In this document: piece by piece, positions 9,416-16,506 of the stretch | How the letters are laid out: every line of letters starts with the position of its first letter | Numbering within the stretch: position 1 is the first letter of the stretch | Source of the DNA: Pseudomonadota bacterium | GTDB lineage: Bacteria > Pseudomonadota > Alphaproteobacteria > Rhizobiales > Hyphomicrobiaceae | Assembly: GCA_023405815.1 (NCBI GenBank) | Contig: JAEXXM010000054.1 | Location: 51,030-115,029 of the forward strand | Direction of reading: 5' to 3' | DNA: 64,000 nt | Position numbers and translations under genes: made by a program | Notes under the pieces: generated by a model | Told to the model about the DNA's origin: nothing | The model's database searches: none | Seen by the model: the letters and a program-made list of their open reading frames with translations, nothing else

Positions 9416-9709
9416 TCACGACTTGCTCGGCTCCAGCGAGCCGTTGCGCGCGCTGCCGTCCGGCAGCTCTACCGTCGTCGTCAGGCACGTGCCCTTGGGA
9501 ACGTACTTCCAGGCACCTTTGTCGTAGTCGCGCTTCGACGTGCCGGCGCACGAGTTGTTGCCGGATGAAGCGCAGTCGTTCTTGCCGGCGAGGCTGATGC
9601 CGTAGCACTTCTCCTTGCTGGCATCGTCGGCAAGCGCGGCCTGCGACAGCGCGGCGACTCCTGCAAGCGACGCGACGGCTGCGAGCAGCGCGTTTCGGGT
9701 ATTGGCCAT
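9416..9709 (-). CDS. BufA-type (DUF2282) bufferin precursor, periplasmic metallophore
   Basis: 97-residue precursor with a signal peptide of about 28 residues (cleavage near AALA-DDAS) and four cysteines at positions 35, 46, 54 and 75. The contexts KCYGISLAGKNDCA, NNSCAG and PKGTC match the DUF2282/BufA1 family. In characterised bufferins the MNIO enzyme oxidises cysteines to thiooxazole-type rings that chelate copper in the periplasm. It is the first gene of the operon and has the likely promoter. A candidate operator (9793-9833) sits about 88 bases upstream of the start. The metal bound here is not proven. Confidence 0.92.
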   Translation of the reverse strand: MANTRNALLAAVASLAGVAALSQAALADDASKEKCYGISLAGKNDCASSGNNSCAGTSKRDYDKGAWKYVPKGTCLTTTVELPDGSARNGSLEPSKS

Positions 9710-9792
9710 TGATCTCTCCGTGAAGGTTTGAATGGGCCGACGCGCGGATATGCGCCGGATAGGGAGAGAATTGGCGATGCGCCCCCCGTGGG

Positions 9793-9833
9793 TGAAATAT
9801 CCCCTGGCTATGGAATTGATGCGGGGGCTCCCG
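9793..9833 (-). promoter_or_regulatory. Candidate LysR-type operator upstream of the bufferin operon
   Basis: Read on the minus strand, four elements at 11-bp spacing are CGGG, GCAT, ATAG and ATAT, followed by TTCA. Elements 2 to 4 match the pattern found at five other sites between 9.8 and 18.7 kb. It abuts the plus-strand site at 9834 without a gap. Element 1 is poor, so this is one of the weaker copies. Confidence 0.5.
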
Positions 9834-9874
9834 ATAGCGATGGGCTATCGAATTGAGAGGAAGCCAATATTTCA
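9834..9874 (+). promoter_or_regulatory. Candidate LysR-type operator upstream of the secreted peptide/peroxiredoxin genes
   Basis: ATAG at 9834, CTAT at 9845, AGAG at 9856 and ATAT at 9867, each separated by seven bases, then TTCA. The first two elements form a perfect ATAG-N7-CTAT dyad. It lies about 105 bases before the ATG at 9977. Confidence 0.6.
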
Positions 9875-9976
9875 AACCGGCCGGTGGCTCCGTCAGTATG
9901 TCCGCACGGTGAGCCCGATATCTCGCTCTCCCCTACTCGCACCGCGAGATCGCACCTCAACGTCAGGAGCTAGACC

Positions 9977-10108
9977 ATGAATACGATCATACTCACCACG
10001 CTGCTCGGAGTTGTCCTGGCGACGTCCGCCTACGCCGGCTCCGACGTCCGGGAGCTGGCACGCACCGGCTCGACGATCACCGTTCACGGTTTCGTCGACG
10101 GGCAATAA
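9977..10108 (+). CDS. Small secreted peptide, 43 residues, function unknown
   Basis: Short ORF with a clear signal peptide (basic-poor start MNTIILTTLLGVV, cleavage likely after TSAYA), leaving a mature peptide of about 23 residues ending VHGFVDGQ. AGGAG precedes the ATG at a good distance. It contains no cysteine. It is the first gene after a candidate operator and precedes three peroxiredoxin-like genes by 189 bases, so it may be an operon leader or an independent small exported peptide. No family was recognised. Confidence 0.6.
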   Translation: MNTIILTTLLGVVLATSAYAGSDVRELARTGSTITVHGFVDGQ

Positions 10109-10297
10109 CCGAAAGCCATCCGCGGGCTCCCCCACCTCCGAGAGCCGCGCGGACATCCTGGAAGCCGGCGTCCACCGACCCGGCTTCCAGCTCGCCCACG
10201 ATAATGGAGAACCGGCTCATCGCTTTGCTGCCATCCGTCGAGTAGGATCGAGCAGCCGTTCGGCTCAAACAAGAAACATGAGAAAGGTCGATCCGCG

Positions 10298-11020
10298 GTG
10301 ACGGCTCCCAACTCTCTCGCGCAAGCCTTCGCAGACATCTGCGTCATGGACGGCCCGCTGAGCAGCAAGCTCGCCGCCTATTCGGACAAGCTGCGCGAGC
10401 TGAACTTCCCCTTCGCGGAGGCCTACGACACGCTGGTCGCACGGCTGATCGACGGCGGCATCGGCCAGACGGCGCCGCAGGTGGGCGAGCGCATGCCGCC
10501 CTTCATGCTCCCCGCACGCGACCGCACGCTCGTATCCCTCGAGGAGTTGCTCGCTGACGGCCCCGTTGTGATCAGCTTCAACCGCGGGCATTGGTGTCCG
10601 TTCTGCAAGATCGAGCTGCGCGCGATAGCCTCCTATCACCAGCAGATCGCCGCCCATGGCGGTCGCGTCGTATCGATACTGCCCGACCGCCAGGGCTTTC
10701 TCGGAGCGCTCGAGGCCGACACCGACCGCAAGCTGCTGATCCTAACCGACATGGACAACGGATACGCGCTGTCGCTCGGTCTCGTCCTCTGGCTGGGCGA
10801 CCGCCTCAAGGAGCTCATGCGCGGGCGCGGCCTGCACCTCGAGAGCATCCACGGCAACGATGGCTGGTTCGTTCCGCTTCCGGCAACGTTTGTCGTCGCC
10901 GGCGACGGCGTGGTTGCGGCCCGCCGCGTCGACCCGGACTTCCGTTTACGGATGGAGATCGATGAGATCATCGCCACATTGCGCGCGCTGAAGGAGCATA
11001 GTACCCCGATGCGAGGTTGA
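10298..11020 (+). CDS. AhpC/TSA-family peroxiredoxin-like protein, paralogue 1
   Basis: Thioredoxin-fold protein of 240 residues with the motif FNRGHWCPFCKIELRA near residue 91, i.e. a CxxC in the place of a peroxidatic cysteine, plus the PATFVVAGDGVV segment typical of thioredoxin-fold cis-Pro regions. No signal peptide is seen, so it is likely cytoplasmic. The start is GTG at 10298 after AAAGG. It is the first of three tandem paralogues of similar length, all with an N-terminal helical extension of about 60 residues. Expected role is thiol-dependent peroxide reduction or disulfide chemistry; the substrate is unknown. Confidence 0.85.
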   Translation: MTAPNSLAQAFADICVMDGPLSSKLAAYSDKLRELNFPFAEAYDTLVARLIDGGIGQTAPQVGERMPPFMLPARDRTLVSLEELLADGPVVISFNRGHWCPFCKIELRAIASYHQQIAAHGGRVVSILPDRQGFLGALEADTDRKLLILTDMDNGYALSLGLVLWLGDRLKELMRGRGLHLESIHGNDGWFVPLPATFVVAGDGVVAARRVDPDFRLRMEIDEIIATLRALKEHSTPMRG

Positions 11021-11076
11021 TCCGACGACGAATGATGGGGTCTTACGATGATCGGCACGCATCCGAACGGCATGCG

Positions 11077-11775
11077 ATGAGCGAGGCTTCTCCGTTGGAT
11101 GACGCCTTTCGGCACATCTGTGCCCTCGAGGCGCCGCTCGGCGAGCGGTTGACGCTGTTCACGGCCGCAGTTGCCGAGCATAGCAGGCCGATTGCGAATG
11201 CCTACGACAGCCTCATCGCGCAGTTGAAGCAAGCCGGGGCTGGCGGAGCGGCGATCGCGCTCGGCGAGACGATGCCGCCCTTCCTGCTGCCCGACCACAC
11301 AAACAAGCTCGTCGGTCTGGAGGAGCTGCTGCAGGGCGGCCCGCTCGTTCTGAGCTTCAACCGCGGGCACTGGTGCGAATACTGCCAGCTCGAGCTGCGC
11401 GCGTTCGCTGAGGCGCACGCCGAGTTCGCCTCACGCGGGGTAAGCGTCGTTTCCATCATGCCCGAGCGGGGCGAATATACCCGCAGCGTGCGCGCCTTGA
11501 CCGGCGACACGCTTACTGTTCTCTCCGATATCGACAATGGCTATGCGCTGGCCGTCGGCATTGTGATGTGGCTCGGCGATGACGTGTGCGCGCTCTACAG
11601 GAAGTGCGGGCTCGACATTGAACGCTACCAAGGCAACGCGACATGGTTCGTCCCCATTCCCGCAACTTTCGTGCTCGACCGCCATGGAATGGTGATCGGC
11701 CGCAAGGTCGACCCAGATTTTCGCAGCCGCATGGATATCGACGAGATCATTGATGCGCTCGCAACAGCGAAATAG
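11077..11775 (+). CDS. AhpC/TSA-family peroxiredoxin-like protein, paralogue 2
   Basis: 232-residue paralogue of its upstream neighbour, with FNRGHWCEYCQLELRA as the CxxC site, MPPFLLPD before it and VPIPATFVLDRHGMVIG after it. The frame extends upstream to a TTG that overlaps the previous stop by four bases; the ATG at 11077 was preferred because alignment with paralogues 1 and 3 begins there, though no strong ribosome binding site is visible. Cytoplasmic by lack of a signal peptide. Lies in the same transcriptional unit as paralogues 1 and 3. Confidence 0.84.
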   Translation: MSEASPLDDAFRHICALEAPLGERLTLFTAAVAEHSRPIANAYDSLIAQLKQAGAGGAAIALGETMPPFLLPDHTNKLVGLEELLQGGPLVLSFNRGHWCEYCQLELRAFAEAHAEFASRGVSVVSIMPERGEYTRSVRALTGDTLTVLSDIDNGYALAVGIVMWLGDDVCALYRKCGLDIERYQGNATWFVPIPATFVLDRHGMVIGRKVDPDFRSRMDIDEIIDALATAK

Positions 11776-11858
11776 ATGGCGTGTTTTCCGCTGGCGGATT
11801 CGGAGCGCTTGACCGATGATGAGACCGGCGCCACGCACGATGCTTTCGGAGCAAAGGG

Positions 11859-12569
11859 ATGGCTGAACCATCTATTGCCGAGATCCTCGAGGAGACGACC
11901 GAGCGCTGCCGCAATCTCGACGCGCCGCTCGCCGACCGCCTGCAGGCTTTTGCCGACGAGGTGCGCGCCCTCAACGGCGAGTTCGCCGACACCGTCGATC
12001 GAATGGTGAACCGATTGAAGGCATCCGGGGCGGGCGAGAATGCGCCCAAGCCGGGCGAGCCGATGCCCGAGTTCATCCTCCCCGATCAGCGCGGTCAGCT
12101 CATCGACCTTGGCGATCTCATTGCGCGGGGTCCCGTCGTCGTCGCGTTTCATCGCGGCCATTGGTGCCCATACTGCCGGATCACCGCCGACGCCCTGTCG
12201 CGCATCCACGAGCAGGTTCAGGCGCTCGGCGCCCAGCTCGTCGTCATCACGCCCGAGATCGAGCGCTTCAACGAGGAGCTGCGGTCGGCCGTCGCCGCGC
12301 GCTTTCCCGTGCTGTCCGACATGGACAACGGCTACGCGCTGATGCTGAACCTCGCCTTCTATGTCGGCGACGAGAAGAAGAAGCTGATGAAGATCGCCGG
12401 CTGGAACATTCCGCCCTACAACGCCAACGACAACTGGACGCTGCCGATCCCCGCGACGTTCGTCGTCGGCAGCGACGGCCTCGTCAAGGCGCGGCACATC
12501 GATCCTGATTACCGCAAGCGCATGGATGTCGAGTCGATCCTCCAGGCGCTCACGGCGCTGCGCAGCTGA
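11859..12569 (+). CDS. AhpC/TSA-family peroxiredoxin-like protein, paralogue 3
   Basis: 236-residue third member of the tandem set, with FHRGHWCPYCRITA as the CxxC site. The N-terminal extension (EILEETTERCRNLDAPLADRLQAF) parallels that of the other two. ATG at 11859 has GGAGCAAAGGG immediately upstream. The motif neighbourhood differs from the other two (His for Asn before RGHW, and ITA for LEL after), suggesting functional divergence. It converges on the LysR gene with no intergenic base. Confidence 0.86.
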   Translation: MAEPSIAEILEETTERCRNLDAPLADRLQAFADEVRALNGEFADTVDRMVNRLKASGAGENAPKPGEPMPEFILPDQRGQLIDLGDLIARGPVVVAFHRGHWCPYCRITADALSRIHEQVQALGAQLVVITPEIERFNEELRSAVAARFPVLSDMDNGYALMLNLAFYVGDEKKKLMKIAGWNIPPYNANDNWTLPIPATFVVGSDGLVKARHIDPDYRKRMDVESILQALTALRS

Positions 12570-13472
12570 TCAGGCCGCCTTGGCGCGCCCTTCGCGCTGC
12601 GACCAGTCTGCCGCGCGCAGCATCTTGATCAGCGTGCTCGCCGCCATGGAGCGCTGTCGCCCGGCGACCGCGTAAGCGAATACCGTCCGCTCCATCTCCA
12701 GGCCCTCGACGTCGAGAAGGGCAACCTCGGCCGAGCTGACGCTGCTTTCCGGCGCAAAACCGATGCCGAGCCCGGCATTGAGCAGCGCCACGAGATCGCT
12801 GTCGGACCCGGCATTGTGCGCTGCCGGTATCTCGACGCCCTGGGCCGAGAGAAAAGCGGCGCCGCGCTCGAAATCCTCGCAATAGGGACGGCAGATCAGC
12901 TTCTCATTGCGCAGCTCACCGGCCGACACCTTTTCCTGGCCGCTGAAGCGGTGTGATCTTGCCGCGACGAGCCGGAATAACTCGGTGAACAGGGGCCAGG
13001 ATTCGAGGCGGTCCCAGACTTCGGGGAACTTGGGAGCGACGGCGAGATCGACGCTGCCCTTCTTCAGGTGCTCGCTAATCTCGGCGCTCGTGCCGCGCAC
13101 GAATTTCAGGTTCAGCCCCGGCATCGCTCGCACGAGCTCCTTCAGGAACGGCAGCACCAGCTCGATGTTCACCGTCACCGGGAGCCCGAGCGACAGTGGC
13201 GCGAGCGCGCCCTTCTTGATCGATGTGGCAACCTGCTTTGCCGCCTGCGCGCTGTCATAGCACTGCTGCATCAGGGGCAGCATGCGCTGGCCGAGCTCGG
13301 AGAGATGCGTGAGATTGCGCTCGCGCCGAAACAGCTCGCCGCCCAGCTCGTCCTCGAGCTGCTTGATGGCGCGCGTCAGAGACGGCTGCGCAACGTGACA
13401 CTCCTCGGCGGCGCGGGTGAAGTTCAACAACCGCGCCACCGCGAGGAAGTATCTGACTTGGTGCATTTCCAT
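12570..13472 (-). CDS. LysR-type transcriptional regulator
   Basis: 300-residue LTTR with an N-terminal winged helix (MHQVRYFLAVARLLNFTRAA, recognition helix around QPSLTRAIKQLEDELGG) and a C-terminal effector domain. Cysteines 194 and 198 (CRPYC) lie in the effector domain, roughly where OxyR keeps its redox cysteines, though spacing differs from OxyR. It is convergent with three peroxiredoxin-like genes, and its own upstream region carries a candidate operator at 13535-13575 whose copies occur near the neighbouring stress genes. Thiol or oxidant sensing is inference. Confidence 0.9.
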   Translation of the reverse strand: MEMHQVRYFLAVARLLNFTRAAEECHVAQPSLTRAIKQLEDELGGELFRRERNLTHLSELGQRMLPLMQQCYDSAQAAKQVATSIKKGALAPLSLGLPVTVNIELVLPFLKELVRAMPGLNLKFVRGTSAEISEHLKKGSVDLAVAPKFPEVWDRLESWPLFTELFRLVAARSHRFSGQEKVSAGELRNEKLICRPYCEDFERGAAFLSAQGVEIPAAHNAGSDSDLVALLNAGLGIGFAPESSVSSAEVALLDVEGLEMERTVFAYAVAGRQRSMAASTLIKMLRAADWSQREGRAKAA

Positions 13473-13534
13473 GCGAACACCGACGCAATCGATCCGGCGC
13501 GGAAGGTCCTGCGGTCAAACTACGCTGTCAAGCT

Positions 13535-13575
13535 ATAGCTGAAGGCTATCAATTTCGGACCCATACGGCATTTCA
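13535..13575 (+). promoter_or_regulatory. Candidate LysR-type operator in the LysR/bdhA intergenic region
   Basis: ATAG at 13535, CTAT at 13546, GGAC at 13557 and GCAT at 13568, each seven bases apart, followed by TTCA. It lies 63 bases from the LysR start and about 150 bases from the dehydrogenase start, so it may serve autoregulation, activation of the dehydrogenase, or both. The rest of the 247-bp gap shows no gene. Confidence 0.6.
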
Positions 13576-13719
13576 GCTTACAACCTGTTACGCGTAGCGT
13601 CGCCGTCGAACAGGTTCCTGACGGCCTCCCCCCCAACCGTCAGCCCCTGGACCCGGGGCCTCGCATCCCTCCCGAGCCAACCCCGGGTCATTTCTTTTGA
13701 TCGAGCGACGGAGACAGAC

Positions 13720-14556
13720 ATGCTGGACACTCCTACGAGCGCAACGCCAATCCCTGGAAGGTCGGCCCATGCCGAATTGTCAGGCAGAACCGCGGTCGTC
13801 ACCGGCTCGACCAGCGGCATCGGGCTCGGCATCGCTCAAGCCCTGGCAGCCCGGGGCGTAAACATTCTCCTCAATGGCTTCGGCGAGCAGGGCGAGATCG
13901 ACCGGATCATTGCCGAGCTTACCGGAATGTATGGAATTGGCGTCGAGCACTCGGGCGCCGACATGTCGAAGCCTCTCGACATCGCTCGCATGATCGAATT
14001 GGCAAACGCCAAGTTCGGCGCCGTCGACATTCTCGTCAACAATGCCGGCATTCAGCATGTGGAAGCCGTCGAGACGTTTCCCATCGAAAAGTGGAACGCC
14101 ATCTTGGGCATAAACTTGTCGGCGGCATTCCACGCCACCCGTGCCGTCGTCCCTGGCATGCGGCAGCGCGGCTTCGGCCGCATCGTCAACGTGGCCTCGG
14201 CCCACGCACTCGTGGCGTCCCCCTTCAAGTCGGCTTACGTTTCCGCCAAGCACGGCATCGTCGGCTTCACCAAGACCATCGCGCTGGAGACGGCGGAGGA
14301 CGGGATCACGGTGAACGCGATCTGCCCCGGATATGTGTTGACGCCCCTGGTGCAGAAGCAGATCCCCGAAACCGCCAAGGCCCGCGGCCTGACGGAGGAG
14401 CAGGTGGTTCGCGACGTGCTGCTGCACGCCCAGCCAACCCGCCAGTTCGTGACGACCGAGGAGGTCGGCGCTCTGGCGGTCTTCCTCTGCTCTCACGCCG
14501 CGCGTTCCATCACCGGGGCCGCGATCCCGATCGAGGGCGGCTGGACAGCCCAGTAG
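13720..14556 (+). CDS. bdhA: D-3-hydroxybutyrate dehydrogenase (short-chain dehydrogenase)
   Basis: NAD-dependent SDR oxidising 3-hydroxybutyrate to acetoacetate, used in polyhydroxybutyrate turnover. The 278-residue protein has an N-terminal extension of about 24 residues and then the Rossmann motif TGSTSGIGLGIA, NNAGIQHV, catalytic Ser in ASAHALV, and YVSAKHG with Tyr and Lys. The segment TPLVQKQIPE and the C-terminus GAAIPIEGGWTAQ match 3-hydroxybutyrate dehydrogenases closely. A strong terminator follows at 14586. Substrate assignment rests on these family signatures. Confidence 0.85.
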   Translation: MLDTPTSATPIPGRSAHAELSGRTAVVTGSTSGIGLGIAQALAARGVNILLNGFGEQGEIDRIIAELTGMYGIGVEHSGADMSKPLDIARMIELANAKFGAVDILVNNAGIQHVEAVETFPIEKWNAILGINLSAAFHATRAVVPGMRQRGFGRIVNVASAHALVASPFKSAYVSAKHGIVGFTKTIALETAEDGITVNAICPGYVLTPLVQKQIPETAKARGLTEEQVVRDVLLHAQPTRQFVTTEEVGALAVFLCSHAARSITGAAIPIEGGWTAQ

Positions 14557-14585
14557 CGCTGCCAGGAAAGACAATCTGAGAACGC

Positions 14586-14616
14586 AAAGGGCCCCGCGCA
14601 ATCCGGGGCCCTTTTT
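14586..14616 (+). terminator. Rho-independent terminator of bdhA
   Basis: Stem AAAGGGCCCCG / CGGGGCCCTTT with a seven-base loop followed by a run of five T. Confidence 0.9.
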
Positions 14617-14625
14617 CGTCCCTCC

Positions 14626-14666
14626 ATAGCCTCGAGCTATCGATACGGTGGCCAATCGGCATTTCA
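14626..14666 (+). promoter_or_regulatory. Candidate LysR-type operator upstream of the secreted cupin gene
   Basis: ATAG at 14626, CTAT at 14637, GTGG at 14648 and GCAT at 14659, each seven bases apart, then TTCA. The third spacer is CCAATCG, shared with both sites near 18.6 kb. It lies 89 bases from the cupin ATG and just after the bdhA terminator. Confidence 0.62.
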
Positions 14667-14750
14667 AATCGGATGCCTCCGGCGGGCATCTTCGCAGCAT
14701 GAGCGCAGATCAAAGCGCGCTCGCCAAACCCCTTGCGAAGGATGCACCCC

Positions 14751-15221
14751 ATGACCCCGACCAGACACGTTGCCGCTCTCGCCGCCCTCCTTGCGGGGGC
14801 GCTGGCGATCTCCGCCCCCGCCTTTGCCGGAACCTGCCCCGCCGGCAAGGAGACGACCGATGGCCAGAAGCCGGGCGCCACTGCGCACAAGAACGTCGCC
14901 GAGAAGCTGCTCGGCCAGATCGATCTCTCCAAGGAGAAGATTGCCGTGGCCGGCCACCACCTGCGCATGCGCCGCCTCGACATCAAGCCCGGAGGCGAGG
15001 TTGCCTGGCATAGCCACGGCGAGCGGCCCGCGCTCATCTACGTCGTCTCCGGCTCGATCACCGAGTACTCGAGCCACTGCGCCGTGCCGATCGTCCACAA
15101 GACTGGCGAGTTGTCGGTCGAGCAGGGCGGCCTCTCACATTGGTGGAAGAACACCTCGGGCAAGCCCGTCGTGCTCATCTCGGCCGACATCGCCCAGGAC
15201 CCCGAGGAGCACGGCATGTGA
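14751..15221 (+). CDS. Secreted single-domain cupin protein
   Basis: 156-residue protein with a signal peptide (cleavage near SAPAFA-GTC) and a cupin barrel. The first cupin motif is visible as KPGGEVAWHSHGERPALIYV and the second around GELSVEQGGLSHWWKN. Two cysteines (after the signal peptide and in SSHCAVP) could form a disulfide. The ATG at 14751 is preferred over upstream TTG/ATG codons because GAAGGA precedes it and the signal peptide begins there. Substrate and catalytic activity are unknown; it is probably periplasmic. A candidate operator lies 89 bases upstream. Confidence 0.85.
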   Translation: MTPTRHVAALAALLAGALAISAPAFAGTCPAGKETTDGQKPGATAHKNVAEKLLGQIDLSKEKIAVAGHHLRMRRLDIKPGGEVAWHSHGERPALIYVVSGSITEYSSHCAVPIVHKTGELSVEQGGLSHWWKNTSGKPVVLISADIAQDPEEHGM

Positions 15222-15291
15222 CGACGCGAGGCGCCGGCCGCCAGGGCACGGCGCCTCCGCTCTTTGGCAGACATTGCAGGCAAGGTTCCAA

Positions 15292-16500
15292 ATGACCGAG
15301 ATCGCCAATCCCGCTGAAGCAACGCATAGAGTCGCCCATCCCGCTCTTGGGGGTACGGTCCGCTTCACCGTAATCGCTACCATGGCGTTCCTCACCGTCG
15401 TCGATCTCTTTGCCGCTCAGGCGTTGCTGCCGACCCTCGTGGCCCGCTACCAGGTTTCGCCGGCGGCCATGGGGCTCGCCGTCAATGCCTGCACGTTCGG
15501 CATGGCCGCGGCAGGGCTCGCCGTCGCTCTGTTCAGTCGCCACATCGACCGGCGCATGGGGATCATTGCCAGCCTGGCACTCCTCGCGCTGCCGACTGCG
15601 CTTCTGGCTGAGGCCCCCGACCTCGCCACCTTCGCCGCCCTTCGCGTCGTGCAGGGCCTGTGCATGGCGACGGCGTTCAGCCTTACGCTGGCACATCTCG
15701 GCGAGCGCTATACCGGCGAGGAGGCCGCAAGCGCCTTCGCCGCCTACATCACCGGCAACGTCGCCAGCAACCTCATCGGCCGCCTCATGGCGGCGGGCGT
15801 TGCCGAGCATTTCGGCCTTGCCGGCGCATTCTACGCCTTCGCCGCGTTGAACCTCCTCGGGGCCGTCCTCGCCTTCCAAGTCATCCCCCGCCGCCGCGCC
15901 GGGAGTAGCTCCATGGCGATGGGCGAGGCGATGCAGGGCTGGCTCGCGCATTGGCGCCATCCCCGATTGCGCGCGGGCTTCGGCATCGGCTTCTGCATTC
16001 TCTTTGCCTTCATCGGCACCTTCACGTTCGTCAACTTCGTGCTGGTCGCCCCGCCATTGTCGGTCGGCATGATGGAGCTCGGACTGATCTACTTCGTATT
16101 CCTCCCTTCGATCCTGACCACCCCGCTCGCGGGCGCGGCAGCAGGAAGGCTAGGGACACGCAATGCACTCCTCGCTTCGCTCGCGGTCGCGGCCCTAGGG
16201 CTGCCGATGCTACTGTCCTCCCGGCTGACGCTGGTGCTCGCCGGCATGGCGCTTGTCGCCATCGGCACGTTCTTCGCCCAGGCGCTCGCGACGGGCCTCG
16301 TCAGCCGCTCCGCGATGCACGATCACAGCGCCGCCAGCGGCATGTATCTCGCGTGCTACTTCGTCGGCGGCCTGATCGGCACGGCTATCCTGGGACAGGT
16401 CTTCGACCGCCTCGGCTGGCCGGCGACATTGGCCGGCATCGGTCTCGCCCTGTTGACTGCCGCCGTGCTGAGCCTGAGCGCGGCGCGACAGGACGCCTAG
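15292..16500 (+). CDS. Major facilitator superfamily transporter
   Basis: 402-residue inner membrane transporter with about 12 hydrophobic segments. The loop 2-3 motif is recognisable in GLAVALFSRHIDRRMGI, and the protein resembles drug/metabolite exporters of the YnfM type (VVQGLCMATAFSLTLAHLGER). The ATG at 15292 was chosen because homologous hydrophobic topology begins soon after; the open frame extends upstream through the cupin gene in another frame. It follows the cupin gene by 70 bases, so the two may be co-transcribed. Substrate unknown. Confidence 0.87.
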   Translation: MTEIANPAEATHRVAHPALGGTVRFTVIATMAFLTVVDLFAAQALLPTLVARYQVSPAAMGLAVNACTFGMAAAGLAVALFSRHIDRRMGIIASLALLALPTALLAEAPDLATFAALRVVQGLCMATAFSLTLAHLGERYTGEEAASAFAAYITGNVASNLIGRLMAAGVAEHFGLAGAFYAFAALNLLGAVLAFQVIPRRRAGSSSMAMGEAMQGWLAHWRHPRLRAGFGIGFCILFAFIGTFTFVNFVLVAPPLSVGMMELGLIYFVFLPSILTTPLAGAAAGRLGTRNALLASLAVAALGLPMLLSSRLTLVLAGMALVAIGTFFAQALATGLVSRSAMHDHSAASGMYLACYFVGGLIGTAILGQVFDRLGWPATLAGIGLALLTAAVLSLSAARQDA

Positions 16501-16506
16501 CTCCCG

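Noticed and set aside
9732..9980. 82-codon plus-strand frame between the bufferin operon and the small peptide
   Set aside because: It overlaps the two operators, has no ribosome site and no protein-like composition.
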